64,000 nt of DNA from Candidatus Nitrotoga sp. AM1P (GTDB taxonomy: Bacteria > Pseudomonadota > Gammaproteobacteria > Burkholderiales > Gallionellaceae). Under the pieces are notes generated by a model that was not told the DNA's origin, searched no databases, and was given only the letters and a program-made list of their open reading frames with translations. The position numbers were made by a program, and so were the translations under genes. Position 1 is the stretch's first letter, and the number at the start of each line of letters is the position of its first letter. The stretch spans positions 2,944,304 through 3,008,303 of the forward strand of contig NZ_AP019547.1 of the NCBI RefSeq assembly GCF_013168275.1, read 5' to 3'. Positions 18,802 through 28,792 of this stretch are shown piece by piece.

Positions 18802-19315
18802 AAATAGGCATTGTTGAAAAGATAATACTGAAATAGTCTCACTCGTGCCCACTATGGCCGTATCTGTATCATTAATCATTTGCCGGCAGGCAGATAGCTG
18901 TCAGCGAGTATTAATGTTGTAAATCCCCGATTGATACTCTTGCCAAACCATGGCAGTGCACTTTCGTTTAATCCTCTAGTCGTTTTATTACCACTTTAAT
19001 TACCACAAGGACGGGTCAGGATCTGGCTTGTGATTTTTGATTCATTCCGGCTTGTTGCTGCGCCTGATTTGGTCGACTTCTCCATCGTGCTTAAGCATGC
19101 CCAAGTCCTTTTTAGTTTTATTGAGCAATTTGAGTTGGCCAAGGTTCGCTGATTCACACAAGTTCAATAGTCTCTTTCGGAAGATTTAAAACCTGCTGTT
19201 CTAGTAGTCGCCACCTTTATTTCCACAGTGACATTATTACTAAATGAGGGCTACGTCATGTAGCAGGCGGCGGCGAAATGTGGGTTGGAATTTCTCTGGG
19301 TTATTAAATGCGCCC
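18802..19315. other. Gene-poor region upstream of the chemotaxis operon
   Basis: About 500 bases with no intact gene. On the minus strand, about 19190-19060 reads as a 40-codon open stretch (including LLNLCESANLGQLKLL and DQIRRSNKPE before a stop) with no start codon. It looks like the tail of a lost gene, not assigned to a family. Confidence 0.35.
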
Positions 19316-19342
19316 TAAAGTTTTCAGTCGTATCGCCGTTAC
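19316..19342 (+). promoter_or_regulatory. Sigma-28 (FliA) type promoter upstream of the chemotaxis operon
   Basis: TAAAGTTT (19316-19323), an 11-base spacer, then GCCGTTAC (19335-19342). The consensus is TAAAGTTT-N11-GCCGATAA: all eight positions match in the first element and six in the second, with exact spacing. It lies about 270 bases upstream of the receptor gene and points towards it. Confidence 0.6.
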
Positions 19343-19614
19343 AAGTAGCTGTAAGAAGAATATTTTTTACGTAGATTACGTCACACGATATTTCGTGAAA
19401 CAACCTGATTTATGTGAAACGAAGGTAATAAAAAATGGTGGGTAATATTTTTTAAAACTGAAAATTTTAGATTTCAATTTAATCTATGAAACTAAGAATT
19501 TTAATCATTGCGCAGCATAGACAATTACGTGATTCAGGTTGAAGTTAAAAAAATAATTCGAATTAATTGTTGCTGTGTAATAAATAGTTTTTTATATAAG
19601 GCATGTGGCAAATC

Positions 19615-21600
19615 ATGAAAAATATTTCTATATCAAAAAAATTGATACTGTTATTGGCTCTGCCGCTTATTGGGCTGATTATTTTCTCGGCTATTAATGC
19701 TCAACAAAGCTATGAGGAGTGGAGAAGTCTGACACAAACCGAAGCACTGATGAACGTCGCTGTTGCTATTGGTGACGCTACGCATAATCTGCAAATTGAA
19801 CGCGGTGCCACGGCCGGTTTTGTTCAATCTAAAGGAGAGCGATTTGCCAATGATTTGCCGGGATATCGCGCTGAAACGGATCAAAAAATAGGGGTGCTCA
19901 AGAGCAGCTATTCCCACCTGAATATGGCCAGTATGCCCATGTCCCTTCGAACTACGATGGATGCCGCACTGAGTAAACTGGATGGTCTTAAAGATAACCG
20001 CGATGCAGCTTCGCAGTTCAGAATCACCGCGCCAGAAGCTGCCGGTTATTACACCAAGTCCGCCGCTACGCTTCTTGAAATAATGCCGGTGATTACCGAG
20101 CAGGCCAGTGACTTGCAAGTGGCAAAAAAAATGACCGCATACCTTGCTTTTCTTTATGCAAAGGAACGTTCAGGGCAAGAGCGCGCGTTAATGGTGCCGG
20201 TATTTACAGCCAACAAAATTGAACCGGCGCAGTATCGGATTTTTATAGGTCACATCTCTGCGCAGCTGACGCATCTGGATGCTTTTCTTAATTACGCGAC
20301 CGATGAGGCTCGTGCATTTTACAAAAGCAAGATGTCTGGTTCTTCTGTGGATGAAGTGGAAGCTATGCGCAAGGTCGTAATAGAAAAAGTGGCTGTAGGT
20401 GATTTTGGTATTGAGCCAACCAAGTGGTTTAGCAGTATTACCGCCAAGATAAATAACATGAAAGAAGTTGAGAATCTGCTTGCTGAGCGCATACGAACAT
20501 CTTCTTCTGCTGCTGCTGCGAGTGCCCGCACGGCTTTCATGGCCAGTGCGATATTCGGCTTGCTGGCCATCCTGATAACCGTGCTGGCGGGAGTGTTCAT
20601 CGTTAAAAGTATTGTTTCCGAATTGCACTCTTTGCGGGAAACGATTGCCCTTATTCAGAGCGACAATGATCTTACGCATCGCATCGTGGTGGAAGGCGAG
20701 AATGAAATTGCCGAGACGGGTAATTCCTTCAATCTTCTGATTGGCAGTATGCAGGTCATTATTAATAATGTTATCGAAAGTTCTAAACAGGTACGTCAAA
20801 GTACAACTCAGCTTTCTGCAGCTTCTCTGAAAATTACTCACAGTTCGCAGTCGCAGAATGAAGCAGCGGCTTCCACAGCGGCTGCGGTGGAACAGATGAC
20901 GGTGAGTATTTCGGAAGTGGCGGCGACTGCTGCAGATGTGCATAAGCTTTCCGAGCAAAGTCTGCAACAAACCAAGCAAGGTAATCAAAGCGCAGAAGTG
21001 ATGATTCTCGAAATTGCCAGCATTGAAAAAGCGGTGAATCAGATTGCGGCATCGGTCGGTGATTTTGTGCAAAGCGCGCGCACAATTGCCAGTATGACTC
21101 AACAAGTTAAGGATATCGCCGATCAAACCAATTTGTTGGCGTTGAATGCTGCGATTGAAGCGGCACGTGCAGGTGAACAAGGGCGAGGTTTTGCGGTGGT
21201 GGCGGACGAAGTTCGCAAGCTGGCTGAAAAATCTGCGCAATCGGCCCGTGAAATCGACAAGGTAACCAGTACGATGGACACCCAGTCCAGCAATGTGGAA
21301 AAAGCCATTGAGCATGGTTTGCAGTCATTGAAATCTACTCAGCAGCAGATTAGCACTGTCTCCAGCATGCTGGTCCAGGCGGGCGCTTCGGTAACAGATG
21401 TCAGTAGCGGAGTGAGCAATATTGCCGCATCGGTGGATGAGCAAAGTAAGGGTAGCCATGAAATTGCTCGTCATGTCGAAAGTATCGCGCAAATGGCGGA
21501 AGAAAACTATGCGGCGATCGAGCATGTTGGGCAGGATATATTACGGTTGGAGAAGTTGGCTGGGGATATGGAAGCCGCTGTGGCTCACTTTAAGGTGTAA
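19615..21600 (+). CDS. Methyl-accepting chemotaxis protein with NIT-type sensor domain
   Basis: A 661-residue transmembrane chemoreceptor. It has an N-terminal helix (about 9-27), a periplasmic sensing region, a second helix (about 305-330), a HAMP domain and a long cytoplasmic coiled coil. The conserved signalling tip reads [20 protein letters not shown]. The periplasmic part contains [14 protein letters not shown] and an [10 protein letters not shown] segment, typical of the NIT (nitrate/nitrite-sensing) domain family. An in-frame ATG at 19603 adds four residues. It heads the operon with two cheV genes, cheY, cheZ and cheA. It probably senses a small anion; nitrate/nitrite is only a family-based guess. 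Confidence 0.85.
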   Translation: MKNISISKKLILLLALPLIGLIIFSAINAQQSYEEWRSLTQTEALMNVAVAIGDATHNLQIERGATAGFVQSKGERFANDLPGYRAETDQKIGVLKSSYSHLNMASMPMSLRTTMDAALSKLDGLKDNRDAASQFRITAPEAAGYYTKSAATLLEIMPVITEQASDLQVAKKMTAYLAFLYAKERSGQERALMVPVFTANKIEPAQYRIFIGHISAQLTHLDAFLNYATDEARAFYKSKMSGSSVDEVEAMRKVVIEKVAVGDFGIEPTKWFSSITAKINNMKEVENLLAERIRTSSSAAAASARTAFMASAIFGLLAILITVLAGVFIVKSIVSELHSLRETIALIQSDNDLTHRIVVEGENEIAETGNSFNLLIGSMQVIINNVIESSKQVRQSTTQLSAASLKITHSSQSQNEAAASTAAAVEQMTVSISEVAATAADVHKLSEQSLQQTKQGNQSAEVMILEIASIEKAVNQIAASVGDFVQSARTIASMTQQVKDIADQTNLLALNAAIEAARAGEQGRGFAVVADEVRKLAEKSAQSAREIDKVTSTMDTQSSNVEKAIEHGLQSLKSTQQQISTVSSMLVQAGASVTDVSSGVSNIAASVDEQSKGSHEIARHVESIAQMAEENYAAIEHVGQDILRLEKLAGDMEAAVAHFKV

Positions 21601-21728
21601 TTTCTAAAATAATAATGCCGCGCTCTCTCGCTGCATCGTCCAATCTGTAAACCTCTCTCTTCTGCGGTGAGAGTAAATAAGAGGAACGAAAGTGTTTAGG
21701 GGGAGAGAGGCTTACAACGAGGTTAGTC

Positions 21729-22685
21729 ATGTCTGAATTGCTTAGAAATATAGATGGGCGTACCAAGCTGGCAGGTACTAACAAGTTGGAAATTTTGATG
21801 TTCACGCTTGGTTTGGACAATCGCACGGGACGTTGCGAAATATTTGGTATCAATGTGTTCAAGGTGCGTGAGGTGATGCGTGTACCGGCCATTACTCATG
21901 CGCCAGAAATGCCGGACTCAGTGGAAGGCATGGTAAGTCTGCGCGGAGTGTTGGTGCCAGTGATCGATTTGGCGAAATACACTGGAGTGCAGACTGACGT
22001 TAAACCAGGAATTATGGTGGTCACTGAATACAATGGCCACACTCAGGGCTTTTTGGTCGATGCAGTGGATACCATTTTGCGTCTCGATTGGGCTTCTATG
22101 AGGGTGCCACCAGAAATGCTTAATGCCCAAATGGGAGGATTGGTGACTGCTGTCACAGAGTTGGCCGATGGGCGGTTGGTGATGATGATGGATGTGGAAA
22201 AAGTGTTGGCTGAAACTGGACATTTTAATGATGATCTTGCATTGAAGGCGGTCAAGCCCTTAGGTGTTTCTGGTCGTACGGTATTTTTTGCCGATGATTC
22301 CGCAGTGGCACGTAAGCAGATTGTTAGCGCATTAGAGGCAATGCAAGTGAATCATCTTTCTGCCATTAATGGTCGCAAGGCGTGGGACGAATTGCAAAGG
22401 ATTGCTACTTACGCCGAATCAGCGGGGTTACCTGTAAGCGATATGGTGCAGGTTATTCTCACCGACGTAGAAATGCCTGAAATGGATGGTTATATGCTTA
22501 CGCGCCTGATCAAGGAAGACAAACGCTTTGCCAACATCCCGGTGTTGATGCATTCGTCGCTCTCCAGCGAGTCCAATCAACAACTCGGTAAGGCGGTCGG
22601 AGTGGATGAGTACGTGCCTAAATTTGAACCGCATAAGCTTTCGCAGACGCTCGCTCGTCTGCTGACCAGAAACGGAAGGGACTGA
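21729..22685 (+). CDS. cheV: Chemotaxis coupling protein CheV (first copy)
   Basis: A 318-residue two-domain protein. An N-terminal CheW-like coupling domain (about residues 20-165) contains FGINVFKVREVMRVP and VSLRGVLVPVIDLAKYTG. The C-terminal receiver domain (about 178-315) has the acidic DDS pair, phospho-acceptor Asp in ILTDVEMPEMDGY, and the lysine in VPKFEP. It would couple receptors to CheA and adapt the array when phosphorylated. The next gene, two bases downstream, is a close paralogue, so a tandem duplication is likely. The upstream gap of about 130 bases after the receptor gene shows no terminator. Confidence 0.92.
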   Translation: MSELLRNIDGRTKLAGTNKLEILMFTLGLDNRTGRCEIFGINVFKVREVMRVPAITHAPEMPDSVEGMVSLRGVLVPVIDLAKYTGVQTDVKPGIMVVTEYNGHTQGFLVDAVDTILRLDWASMRVPPEMLNAQMGGLVTAVTELADGRLVMMMDVEKVLAETGHFNDDLALKAVKPLGVSGRTVFFADDSAVARKQIVSALEAMQVNHLSAINGRKAWDELQRIATYAESAGLPVSDMVQVILTDVEMPEMDGYMLTRLIKEDKRFANIPVLMHSSLSSESNQQLGKAVGVDEYVPKFEPHKLSQTLARLLTRNGRD

Positions 22686-22687
22686 TC

Positions 22688-23662
22688 ATGTCGATTGCCG
22701 AATATCAATCACAAGCAGACAACATGTCGCTGTCGCAGAGCACGGGTAGCCTGTTTGATACTGTGGATGCCAGAACCAGTTTAGCTGGTTCTAATAAGAT
22801 GGAGATATTGCTGTTTTCGTTGGGTACTCCGGAAACGTTTGGTATCAATGTATTCAAAGTCAAGGAAGTATGTCGTGCGATGGCGATTACCAAGACACCC
22901 AATATGCCAGCGGGTGTGGACGGTATTGTGTCATTACGTGGACACATTCTTCCCGTACTGACCTTGGCTAGATTCATGGGGCTTGATGGAACCATGTCGA
23001 GCGATCAAAGCACGATGATGGTGGCCGAATATAGCCGTCATATTCTTGGTTTTTTAGTGCATGACGTAGATCGCATTATTAGAGTTGACTGGAATAAGGT
23101 ACGCCCGGCAGACGACATGTTTTCAGGCAACAAGGACATGATTACTGCGATCACTGAGCTGCCCGATGGTAAGCTCGTTTCGATACTGGATGTCGAGCAG
23201 GTTCTTGCCAGCGCATTTGGTGAGGATGTGGTGGGTAGCGTGGATAAGATCGAAAATGGGCATGAATTATGTATCTTTTTCGTGGATGACTCGGCGGTAG
23301 CGCGTAAGAAAATAACCGAGGTGTTAGATAAGATGGGTGTTAAAAATTTGCAGGCGAATAATGGGCTGGAAGGATGGGAGCGCTTGAAGGGGTTGGCAGA
23401 TACCGCGCAGAGCAGTGGTACCGATCTGCATGATCAAATTCAAGTGGTGCTCGTAGATGCGGAAATGCCGGTGATGGATGGCTACGTGCTGACTCAACAT
23501 ATCAAGGCTGACAGGCGTTTTGATGGTATCCCGGTGGTGATGCATTCGTCTTTATCATCCGATGCCAACCGCGATATGGGAAAACGGGTTGGGGTAGATT
23601 ATTACGTACCCAAGTTTGATGTGGCGGTATTGAGCAATACATTGCGGCCTTTGCTGGTTTGA
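22688..23662 (+). CDS. cheV: Chemotaxis coupling protein CheV (second copy)
   Basis: A 324-residue CheW-receiver fusion similar along its whole length to the preceding CheV. The CheW part contains FGINVFKVKEVCRAM and VSLRGHILPVLTLARFMG, and the receiver has FFVDDSAVARKK with phospho-acceptor Asp in VLVDAEMPVMDGY. It carries about 15 extra N-terminal residues relative to the first copy. Two CheV proteins could bind different receptors. A gap of 127 bases separates it from cheY, with no clear terminator. Confidence 0.92.
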   Translation: MSIAEYQSQADNMSLSQSTGSLFDTVDARTSLAGSNKMEILLFSLGTPETFGINVFKVKEVCRAMAITKTPNMPAGVDGIVSLRGHILPVLTLARFMGLDGTMSSDQSTMMVAEYSRHILGFLVHDVDRIIRVDWNKVRPADDMFSGNKDMITAITELPDGKLVSILDVEQVLASAFGEDVVGSVDKIENGHELCIFFVDDSAVARKKITEVLDKMGVKNLQANNGLEGWERLKGLADTAQSSGTDLHDQIQVVLVDAEMPVMDGYVLTQHIKADRRFDGIPVVMHSSLSSDANRDMGKRVGVDYYVPKFDVAVLSNTLRPLLV

Positions 23663-23789
23663 TGTATCTGAAAATGACTAACGGGATAAGGAATAAGAGC
23701 AAAAGTTAGAAAAACGTAATGCCTTAAAAGGTACTAAATTTATCTCTGTCCATCGTTTCCTGAGAACTAAAAGCAACTGGAGGTATATC

Positions 23790-24179
23790 GTGGTAGATGC
23801 AAATATGAAATTTTTAGTGGTAGACGACTTTTCCACAATGCGACGTATTGTACGTAACTTGCTCAAAGAGCTTGGTTTCGTCAATGTGCAAGAGGCGGAA
23901 GATGGTGTTGATGCGTTAAAAAAGCTACACAGTGAGAGTTTTAATTTTGTGGTGTCGGATTGGAACATGCCTAATATGACTGGCATTGATCTGCTTATAG
24001 CGATCCGTGCTGATCCAACTCTGAAACACTTGCCGGTATTGATGGTGACTGCTGAAGCCAAGCGCGAAAACATTATTGCGGCAGCGCAGGCAGGTGCCAG
24101 TGGTTATGTTGTTAAGCCGTTTACTGCCGCCACGCTAGATGAAAAACTGAAGAAAATTTTCCTGACTATGCAAAAGTGA
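23790..24179 (+). CDS. cheY: Chemotaxis response regulator CheY
   Basis: A 129-residue single receiver domain that carries the signal from CheA to the flagellar switch. It is very close to E. coli Che[21 protein letters not shown] at the start, phospho-acceptor Asp in SDWNMPNM, Thr in MVTAEAK, and Lys in [10 protein letters not shown]. The start is GTG at 23790 with GGAGG six bases upstream; an ATG five codons later is possible. cheZ follows at once. Confidence 0.96.
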   Translation: MVDANMKFLVVDDFSTMRRIVRNLLKELGFVNVQEAEDGVDALKKLHSESFNFVVSDWNMPNMTGIDLLIAIRADPTLKHLPVLMVTAEAKRENIIAAAQAGASGYVVKPFTAATLDEKLKKIFLTMQK

Positions 24180-24187
24180 GTGATGCC

Positions 24188-24961
24188 ATGACTAAGAAAG
24201 CAGTTGCAGGAGATTCAGATGATTTGGAAGCGTTGTTTGATAGTATTGTCTCGGCGAGTGATGGTGGAAAGGAAGAGACTGCTGTCACCTCATCGTCTTC
24301 GGCTAATAGGGAATTGACCCAAAGTAGCGTTGAGAAAAGTAGTGATGAGATTAGCCCATCGGACAGCGTGGTAAACAAGCTTGGGCAAATGACGCGCAAG
24401 TTTCATGACACTCTGCATGAACTTGGTTATGGCAAAGATCTTGAGAAAGTTGCATCGTTTATTCCTGATGCTCGTGATCGTTTGAGTTATGTCGTTACCA
24501 TGACTGAAAAAGCTGCTGAACGAGTGTTGAATGCCACTGAGGCTGCTCAACCTATCGTGACAAAAATTGAAGTTGATTCCCAACGGTTGGCGCGGGAATG
24601 GCAGATGCTTTTTGATAAGCAACTCGATACTGAGCAGTTCAAGAATTTGGTCACGCAAACCCATGCTTTTTTGGTTGAAATTCCGAAACAGACCAAGGTT
24701 ACTAATGCCCACCTGACGGAAATCATGATGGCACAAGACTTTCAGGACTTGACTGGGCAAGTCATTAAAAAGATTGTGGATGTGACACAGCAAATGGAAA
24801 AGCAGCTGGTGGAATTACTGGTTGAGAGCTCTCCCCCTATCGCTAACCCAGATATGCATGCCGGGCTACTGAATGGCCCGGTGATAAATGCATCAGGACG
24901 CACCGACGTGGTGTCCAATCAAAATCAAGTAGATGACTTGCTTGAAAGCATGGGGTTCTAA
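24188..24961 (+). CDS. cheZ: CheY-P phosphatase CheZ
   Basis: A protein of about 257 residues that dephosphorylates CheY-P. The catalytic helix region reads EIMMAQDFQDLTGQVIKK, with the active Gln, and the C-terminal peptide NQVDDLLESMGF is the CheY-binding tail. The N-terminus is acidic and low in complexity. The ATG at 24188 is chosen; a GTG at 24176 overlapping the cheY stop would add four residues. Neither has a strong Shine-Dalgarno sequence, so translational coupling to cheY is likely. cheA starts directly after the stop codon. Confidence 0.92.
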   Translation: MTKKAVAGDSDDLEALFDSIVSASDGGKEETAVTSSSSANRELTQSSVEKSSDEISPSDSVVNKLGQMTRKFHDTLHELGYGKDLEKVASFIPDARDRLSYVVTMTEKAAERVLNATEAAQPIVTKIEVDSQRLAREWQMLFDKQLDTEQFKNLVTQTHAFLVEIPKQTKVTNAHLTEIMMAQDFQDLTGQVIKKIVDVTQQMEKQLVELLVESSPPIANPDMHAGLLNGPVINASGRTDVVSNQNQVDDLLESMGF

Positions 24962-24962
24962 A

Positions 24963-26841
24963 ATGAATGATTTTGCGGGCATGGAAGAGTTAATGCAGGA
25001 TTTTTTAACGGAAGCATCTGAGTTGTTGTCTGATGTCGATAGTAAACTGATTGACTTGGAAAAGCAGCCCCACGATCGCGACTTGCTCAATATCATCTTT
25101 CGTGGCTTCCACACCATCAAGGGCGGCGCCGGATTTTTGAATGCGACGGAGCTGGTTACGTTATGTCATCTCACAGAAAATCTGTTTGACAATCTGCGCA
25201 ACGGTGAATTAATTCTAAATGCAGATCTTATGGACGCGATTTTTGCAGCCACAGGAGAGGTCAGGCAGATGTTTGACGCATTAGCACAGTACAGGCAGCC
25301 AGAAGCCGCCCCGCCTCACCTGATTTCCGCACTGCACGCTGCCTTGAATGGTGAAGCGGTTGTAACCCAGACTGTTGCCCCGCAGGGGGCTATGCTCGAA
25401 TCTGCGGTTGATAATTCTCTATCATCATCAATGGCTAGTCCAGACTGGAATGTTTTGTATCAGGCCTTGGTGGGTACTTCACCCGTTCAAGTTCAGGCTG
25501 GATCCGATGCGGTGCTAGCTTCTCCTTCTTCAGCCGCAACACAGGCACCATTGCCGCCTGCAGGTAACGTGGAAACGTTACTGCCAGAAGCTCGTTCGTT
25601 TGGCCGACGCTCCAACGATATTCCAGGCAATAAAGCTCCTGCTGCCGGGCGCCGCGAAAATGAGGCGGGCAAGGACAACACAATTCGTGTTGATACTGAC
25701 CGATTGGATCAAGTGCTCAATCTTTCCGGCGAAATTGGATTGACCAAAAATCGCTTGACCCATTTACGCACGGACATTTTACAAGGGCGATCTGACGCGG
25801 CCACATTACTTGCATTAGATGAGTCGGTCAGTCAGCTCGATATGCTGGTGGTGAATTTGCAAAATGCAGTGATGAAGACGCGTATGCAACCTATTGGCCG
25901 TCTTTTCAATAAATATCCTCGTTTGGCGCGCGATTTGGCGCGTCAACTCGGCAAGGATGTTGAGTTGGTGTTGTCCGGTGAAGAGACCGAGATCGATAAA
26001 ACAATGATTGAGGATCTTAACGATCCGCTGGTGCATTTGATTCGCAATGCGGTGGATCACGGGCGTGGAAAATTCGGAGCAGCGCGCGGCGGTGGGCAAG
26101 ACAGCGAAGAGCTTGGTGCATTTAAGTGCTCAACAGGAGGGAGATCACATCATCATCAGGATAACCGATGATGGTAAGGGCATGCGTCCCGAGGTGATCC
26201 GCAACAAGGCCATCGAGAAGGGCTTGATCAATGCGGAATCGGTGAGCAGCCTGGATGATGAACAAAGCTTAGGTTTGATTTTGCTTCCAGGATTTTCAAC
26301 TAAAGATGAGATTTCCAGTGTGTCCGGTCGTGGGGTCGGCATGGATGTGGTGAAAACCAACATTGAGAAATTGAGTGGAAAGATCAGTATTACATCGGTG
26401 CCGGGTAAGGGTAGTGAGTTCACCATTTCATTGCCCCTCACGTTGGCGATTCTGCCAGTGCTGCTGCTACGCCTGTGCAATCAATCATTTGCTGTGCCAC
26501 TGTCATTGGTACGGGAGATTTTATCGGTTCCACCGAGTGATCTGCAGCAGATAGCCGGCAAAGCCACTATGGTGGTGCGCGGTGAGGTTCTGCCGGTGCT
26601 TTCATTGGCCAGTCTGATTGGCTGGGAGCAGACTGACAAACCTGAAGTGGGTGTGCTGATGCAGATTGAAAAAAACAGTTTCATCCTCTCGGCAGATGGC
26701 TTTGCTGGACACGATGATGTGGTGATCAAATCATTGGATACTTTCCGGCCAAAGGGGGTAGCGGGTGTGACGATGTCCAGCGAGGGTGAAATTATATTAA
26801 TTTTGGATATCAAAGAATTGCTTGGCGAGCTATGCAGATGA
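24963..26841 (+). pseudogene. cheA: Chemotaxis histidine kinase CheA, interrupted by a one-base frameshift
   Basis: The two halves together make a full CheA of about 625 residues. The first has the P1 phosphotransfer domain with phospho-acceptor His50 in FHTIKGGAGFL and the P3 dimerisation domain; it breaks inside the N-box at IRNAVDHG. The second half resumes at ENSEQRAAVGKTAKSLVHLS and contains the G boxes (DDGKGM, GRGVGMDVV) and the CheW-like P5 domain. One extra G at 26061-26063 (GGG where GG would give HGVENSEQ) shifts the frame, and the first frame ends at 26171. Everything else appears intact, so the lesion is either recent or a sequence error. As written, no functional kinase core would be made. 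Confidence 0.9.
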
Positions 26842-26891
26842 GGTAGGAGATACCGGATCTGGTCAAAAAATTGCTGTGACTTAATTCGCCC

Positions 26892-26940
26892 GATTGGCTT
26901 GTTTATTGCCAGACCTTAACTGGCAAGCCGATGAGATTTT
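26892..26940 (+). terminator. Possible terminator after cheA
   Basis: Two nested hairpin options (GGCTTG/CAAGCC outside, TTGCCAG/CTGGCAA inside) followed by ATTTTT. It lies between convergent cheA and pgeF. Confidence 0.45.
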
Positions 26941-27018
26941 TCTGATGTTATTTAACGGTTGAAGTGTTGAATATAAGGTGTGGAAAATTTATAAACATCC
27001 ACCACATTAACTATCTGT

Positions 27019-27789
27019 TTACCCTGTTTTCGCAGGGCTGAAAGCACGGGAATTTTTATCCAGCCAGATAAATGTTCCCATTCTCCCCGTCACATTATCG
27101 CGCCGATACGAGAAGTAATTTGCGCTGTCTGTATAGGTACACAGGCCGCCGCCGTACACACGCGTAACACCCGATGCATTCAGGCGCAGACGTGCGAGTT
27201 GATAAATGTCGGCGAACCATTTTCCAGGTGTGTCAGGCACGAAGGCAGCAGCGGCTTGCTGGTCTTTGCCAATAAACTCTGTACGTACTTCATCGCCTAC
27301 TTCGAAAGCTTGTGGGCCGATTGCAGGTCCAAGCCAGGCCATGAGCGTATCGGGAGGTACGTCCATGGCACGCACGGTGTGTTCAATGACCCCATCGCAC
27401 AATCCACGCCATCCTGCATGTACTGCGCTGATTACGCTGCCTTTATCATTGCACAGCAAGACGGGCAGGCAATCCGCCGTCATTACTACACATACCGCGC
27501 CGGGGTGTGTAGATACACAGGCGTCGGCCTCGGGCCAACATTCGGCCTGAGCTGCATCAGCTACTACCACACCATGTACTTGTTTAAGCCACACCGGCTC
27601 GCTTGGCAACATTGGTTCCAGCAGCATGCGATTGCGGGCTACGGCTAAAGGCGCATCGCCTACGTTGCTGCTGAGATTGAGACTGTCATAGGGAGCAGCA
27701 CTTATCCCTCCATTGCGTGTGGTTTGTAGCGTCCTGATATTTTTTGGAGCCGGCCAGTCAGGGATAATGCAGTGTTCAAGCAGGTTCAT
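27019..27789 (-). CDS. pgeF: Peptidoglycan editing factor / purine nucleoside phosphorylase PgeF (YfiH)
   Basis: A 256-residue member of the YfiH/laccase-domain family, known to act on purine nucleosides and to prevent misincorporation of L-Ser into peptidoglycan in E. coli. The zinc-site residues are recognisable: His in KQVHGVVVADA, Cys in MTADCLPVLL and His in AVHAGWRGL. Its start overlaps the end of rluD by 14 bases, so the two are co-transcribed, as in many proteobacteria (rluD-yfiH). Confidence 0.9.
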   Translation of the reverse strand: MNLLEHCIIPDWPAPKNIRTLQTTRNGGISAAPYDSLNLSSNVGDAPLAVARNRMLLEPMLPSEPVWLKQVHGVVVADAAQAECWPEADACVSTHPGAVCVVMTADCLPVLLCNDKGSVISAVHAGWRGLCDGVIEHTVRAMDVPPDTLMAWLGPAIGPQAFEVGDEVRTEFIGKDQQAAAAFVPDTPGKWFADIYQLARLRLNASGVTRVYGGGLCTYTDSANYFSYRRDNVTGRMGTFIWLDKNSRAFSPAKTG

Positions 27790-28792
27790 TTAATGTGCTC
27801 CTGATATTTTTTAATAGCTGTGTTATGTCGTCTGGCATGGGGGCTTGCCATTCTAACCATTCACTCGTTATTGGATGTTCCAGCCCAAGTTGAGTCGCGT
27901 GCAACGCTTGGCGTGGGAAAACGGCCAAAATGGAACGTAATTGTGGTGCACATTTTTGTGCTCCCTTTATATAGACAGAGTCGCCAACCAACGGATGGCG
28001 AATATAGGCAAGATGAACGCGGATCTGATGGGTGCGCCCGGTTTCCAATTTGCAGCGAAGCAGGGTGCAGCCGGGGAAACGCTCCGCTATGGTGTAATGC
28101 GTGGTTGCGGGTTTCCCGTCTTCCACTACTGCCATCTTCGTGCGCAGCGTAGGGTGGCGGCCTATAGGTACATTTACCGTGCCGGCACGTACCACTTCGC
28201 CATATACCAATGCATAGTATTCGCGCTGCACGCTGCGTGCCTGCAATTGGCGCACCAGCGCCGTTTGCGCGGTAAGTGTTTTTGCAACGACCAGCAATCC
28301 GCTGGTATCCTTGTCCAGCCTATGCACAATGCCGGCACGCGGTATTTCTGAAAGCTGAGGCGAATGATGGAGCAAGGCGTTGAGCAGAGTGCCATTCCAA
28401 TTCCCGCTCCCTGGATGTACCACCAGTCCTGCCAGTTTATTGATGATGAGTATGCTGTCATCTTCAAATAAAATGTTTAGCTCGATATCCTCGGCCTGAT
28501 AAGGTTGTTCGGCAGGATTCGATTGAAGTATGACTTCAATCTCTTCGCCACCCCATATTTTTTGTTTGGAAGTGGCGGCCGCCCCATCGAGTTTAACCTG
28601 CTGCTGCGTGATCCAGTCTTGCAGACGGCTGCGAGAATACTCTGGCAACAGCTTGGCTAATACCTGATCAAGGCGCATCCCGGCGTATTCGTCGGGAACT
28701 TTGAACGAAAGTGGGATAGTCTTCAATGTAAGCGGGTTAGGTGCAGAAAGGTTTGCGGTATAATTGGATAACATTTTTTTGGATTCTGCCAT
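27776..28792 (-). CDS. rluD: 23S rRNA pseudouridine synthase RluD
   Basis: Makes pseudouridines 1911, 1915 and 1917 of 23S rRNA (E. coli numbering). The 338-residue protein has an N-terminal S4 RNA-binding domain (GMRLDQVLAKLLPEYSRSRL, about residues 38-57) and the catalytic motif GIVHRLDKDTSGLLVVAKT with the active Asp. The first ATG lies at 28792 and overlaps the divergent bamD start; an in-frame ATG at 28774 is an alternative. It precedes pgeF on the same strand. Confidence 0.92.
   Translation of the reverse strand: MAESKKMLSNYTANLSAPNPLTLKTIPLSFKVPDEYAGMRLDQVLAKLLPEYSRSRLQDWITQQQVKLDGAAATSKQKIWGGEEIEVILQSNPAEQPYQAEDIELNILFEDDSILIINKLAGLVVHPGSGNWNGTLLNALLHHSPQLSEIPRAGIVHRLDKDTSGLLVVAKTLTAQTALVRQLQARSVQREYYALVYGEVVRAGTVNVPIGRHPTLRTKMAVVEDGKPATTHYTIAERFPGCTLLRCKLETGRTHQIRVHLAYIRHPLVGDSVYIKGAQKCAPQLRSILAVFPRQALHATQLGLEHPITSEWLEWQAPMPDDITQLLKNIRSTLNEPA
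28759..28764 (+). promoter_or_regulatory. -10 element of a bamD promoter
   Basis: A perfect TATAAT, 27 bases before the bamD ATG. The -35 candidate TTAGGT is weak. The promoter lies inside the 5' coding region of divergent rluD. Confidence 0.45.

Noticed and set aside
18802..19315. Phage or transposase gene remnant on the minus strand
   Set aside because: A 40-codon open stretch exists but no family could be recognised, so no mobile element is called.
20188..21315. A 375-codon open frame antisense to the chemoreceptor gene
   Set aside because: It lies wholly inside a clear receptor gene, has Arg/His-rich low-quality composition and no ribosome site; it mirrors the codon bias of the real gene.
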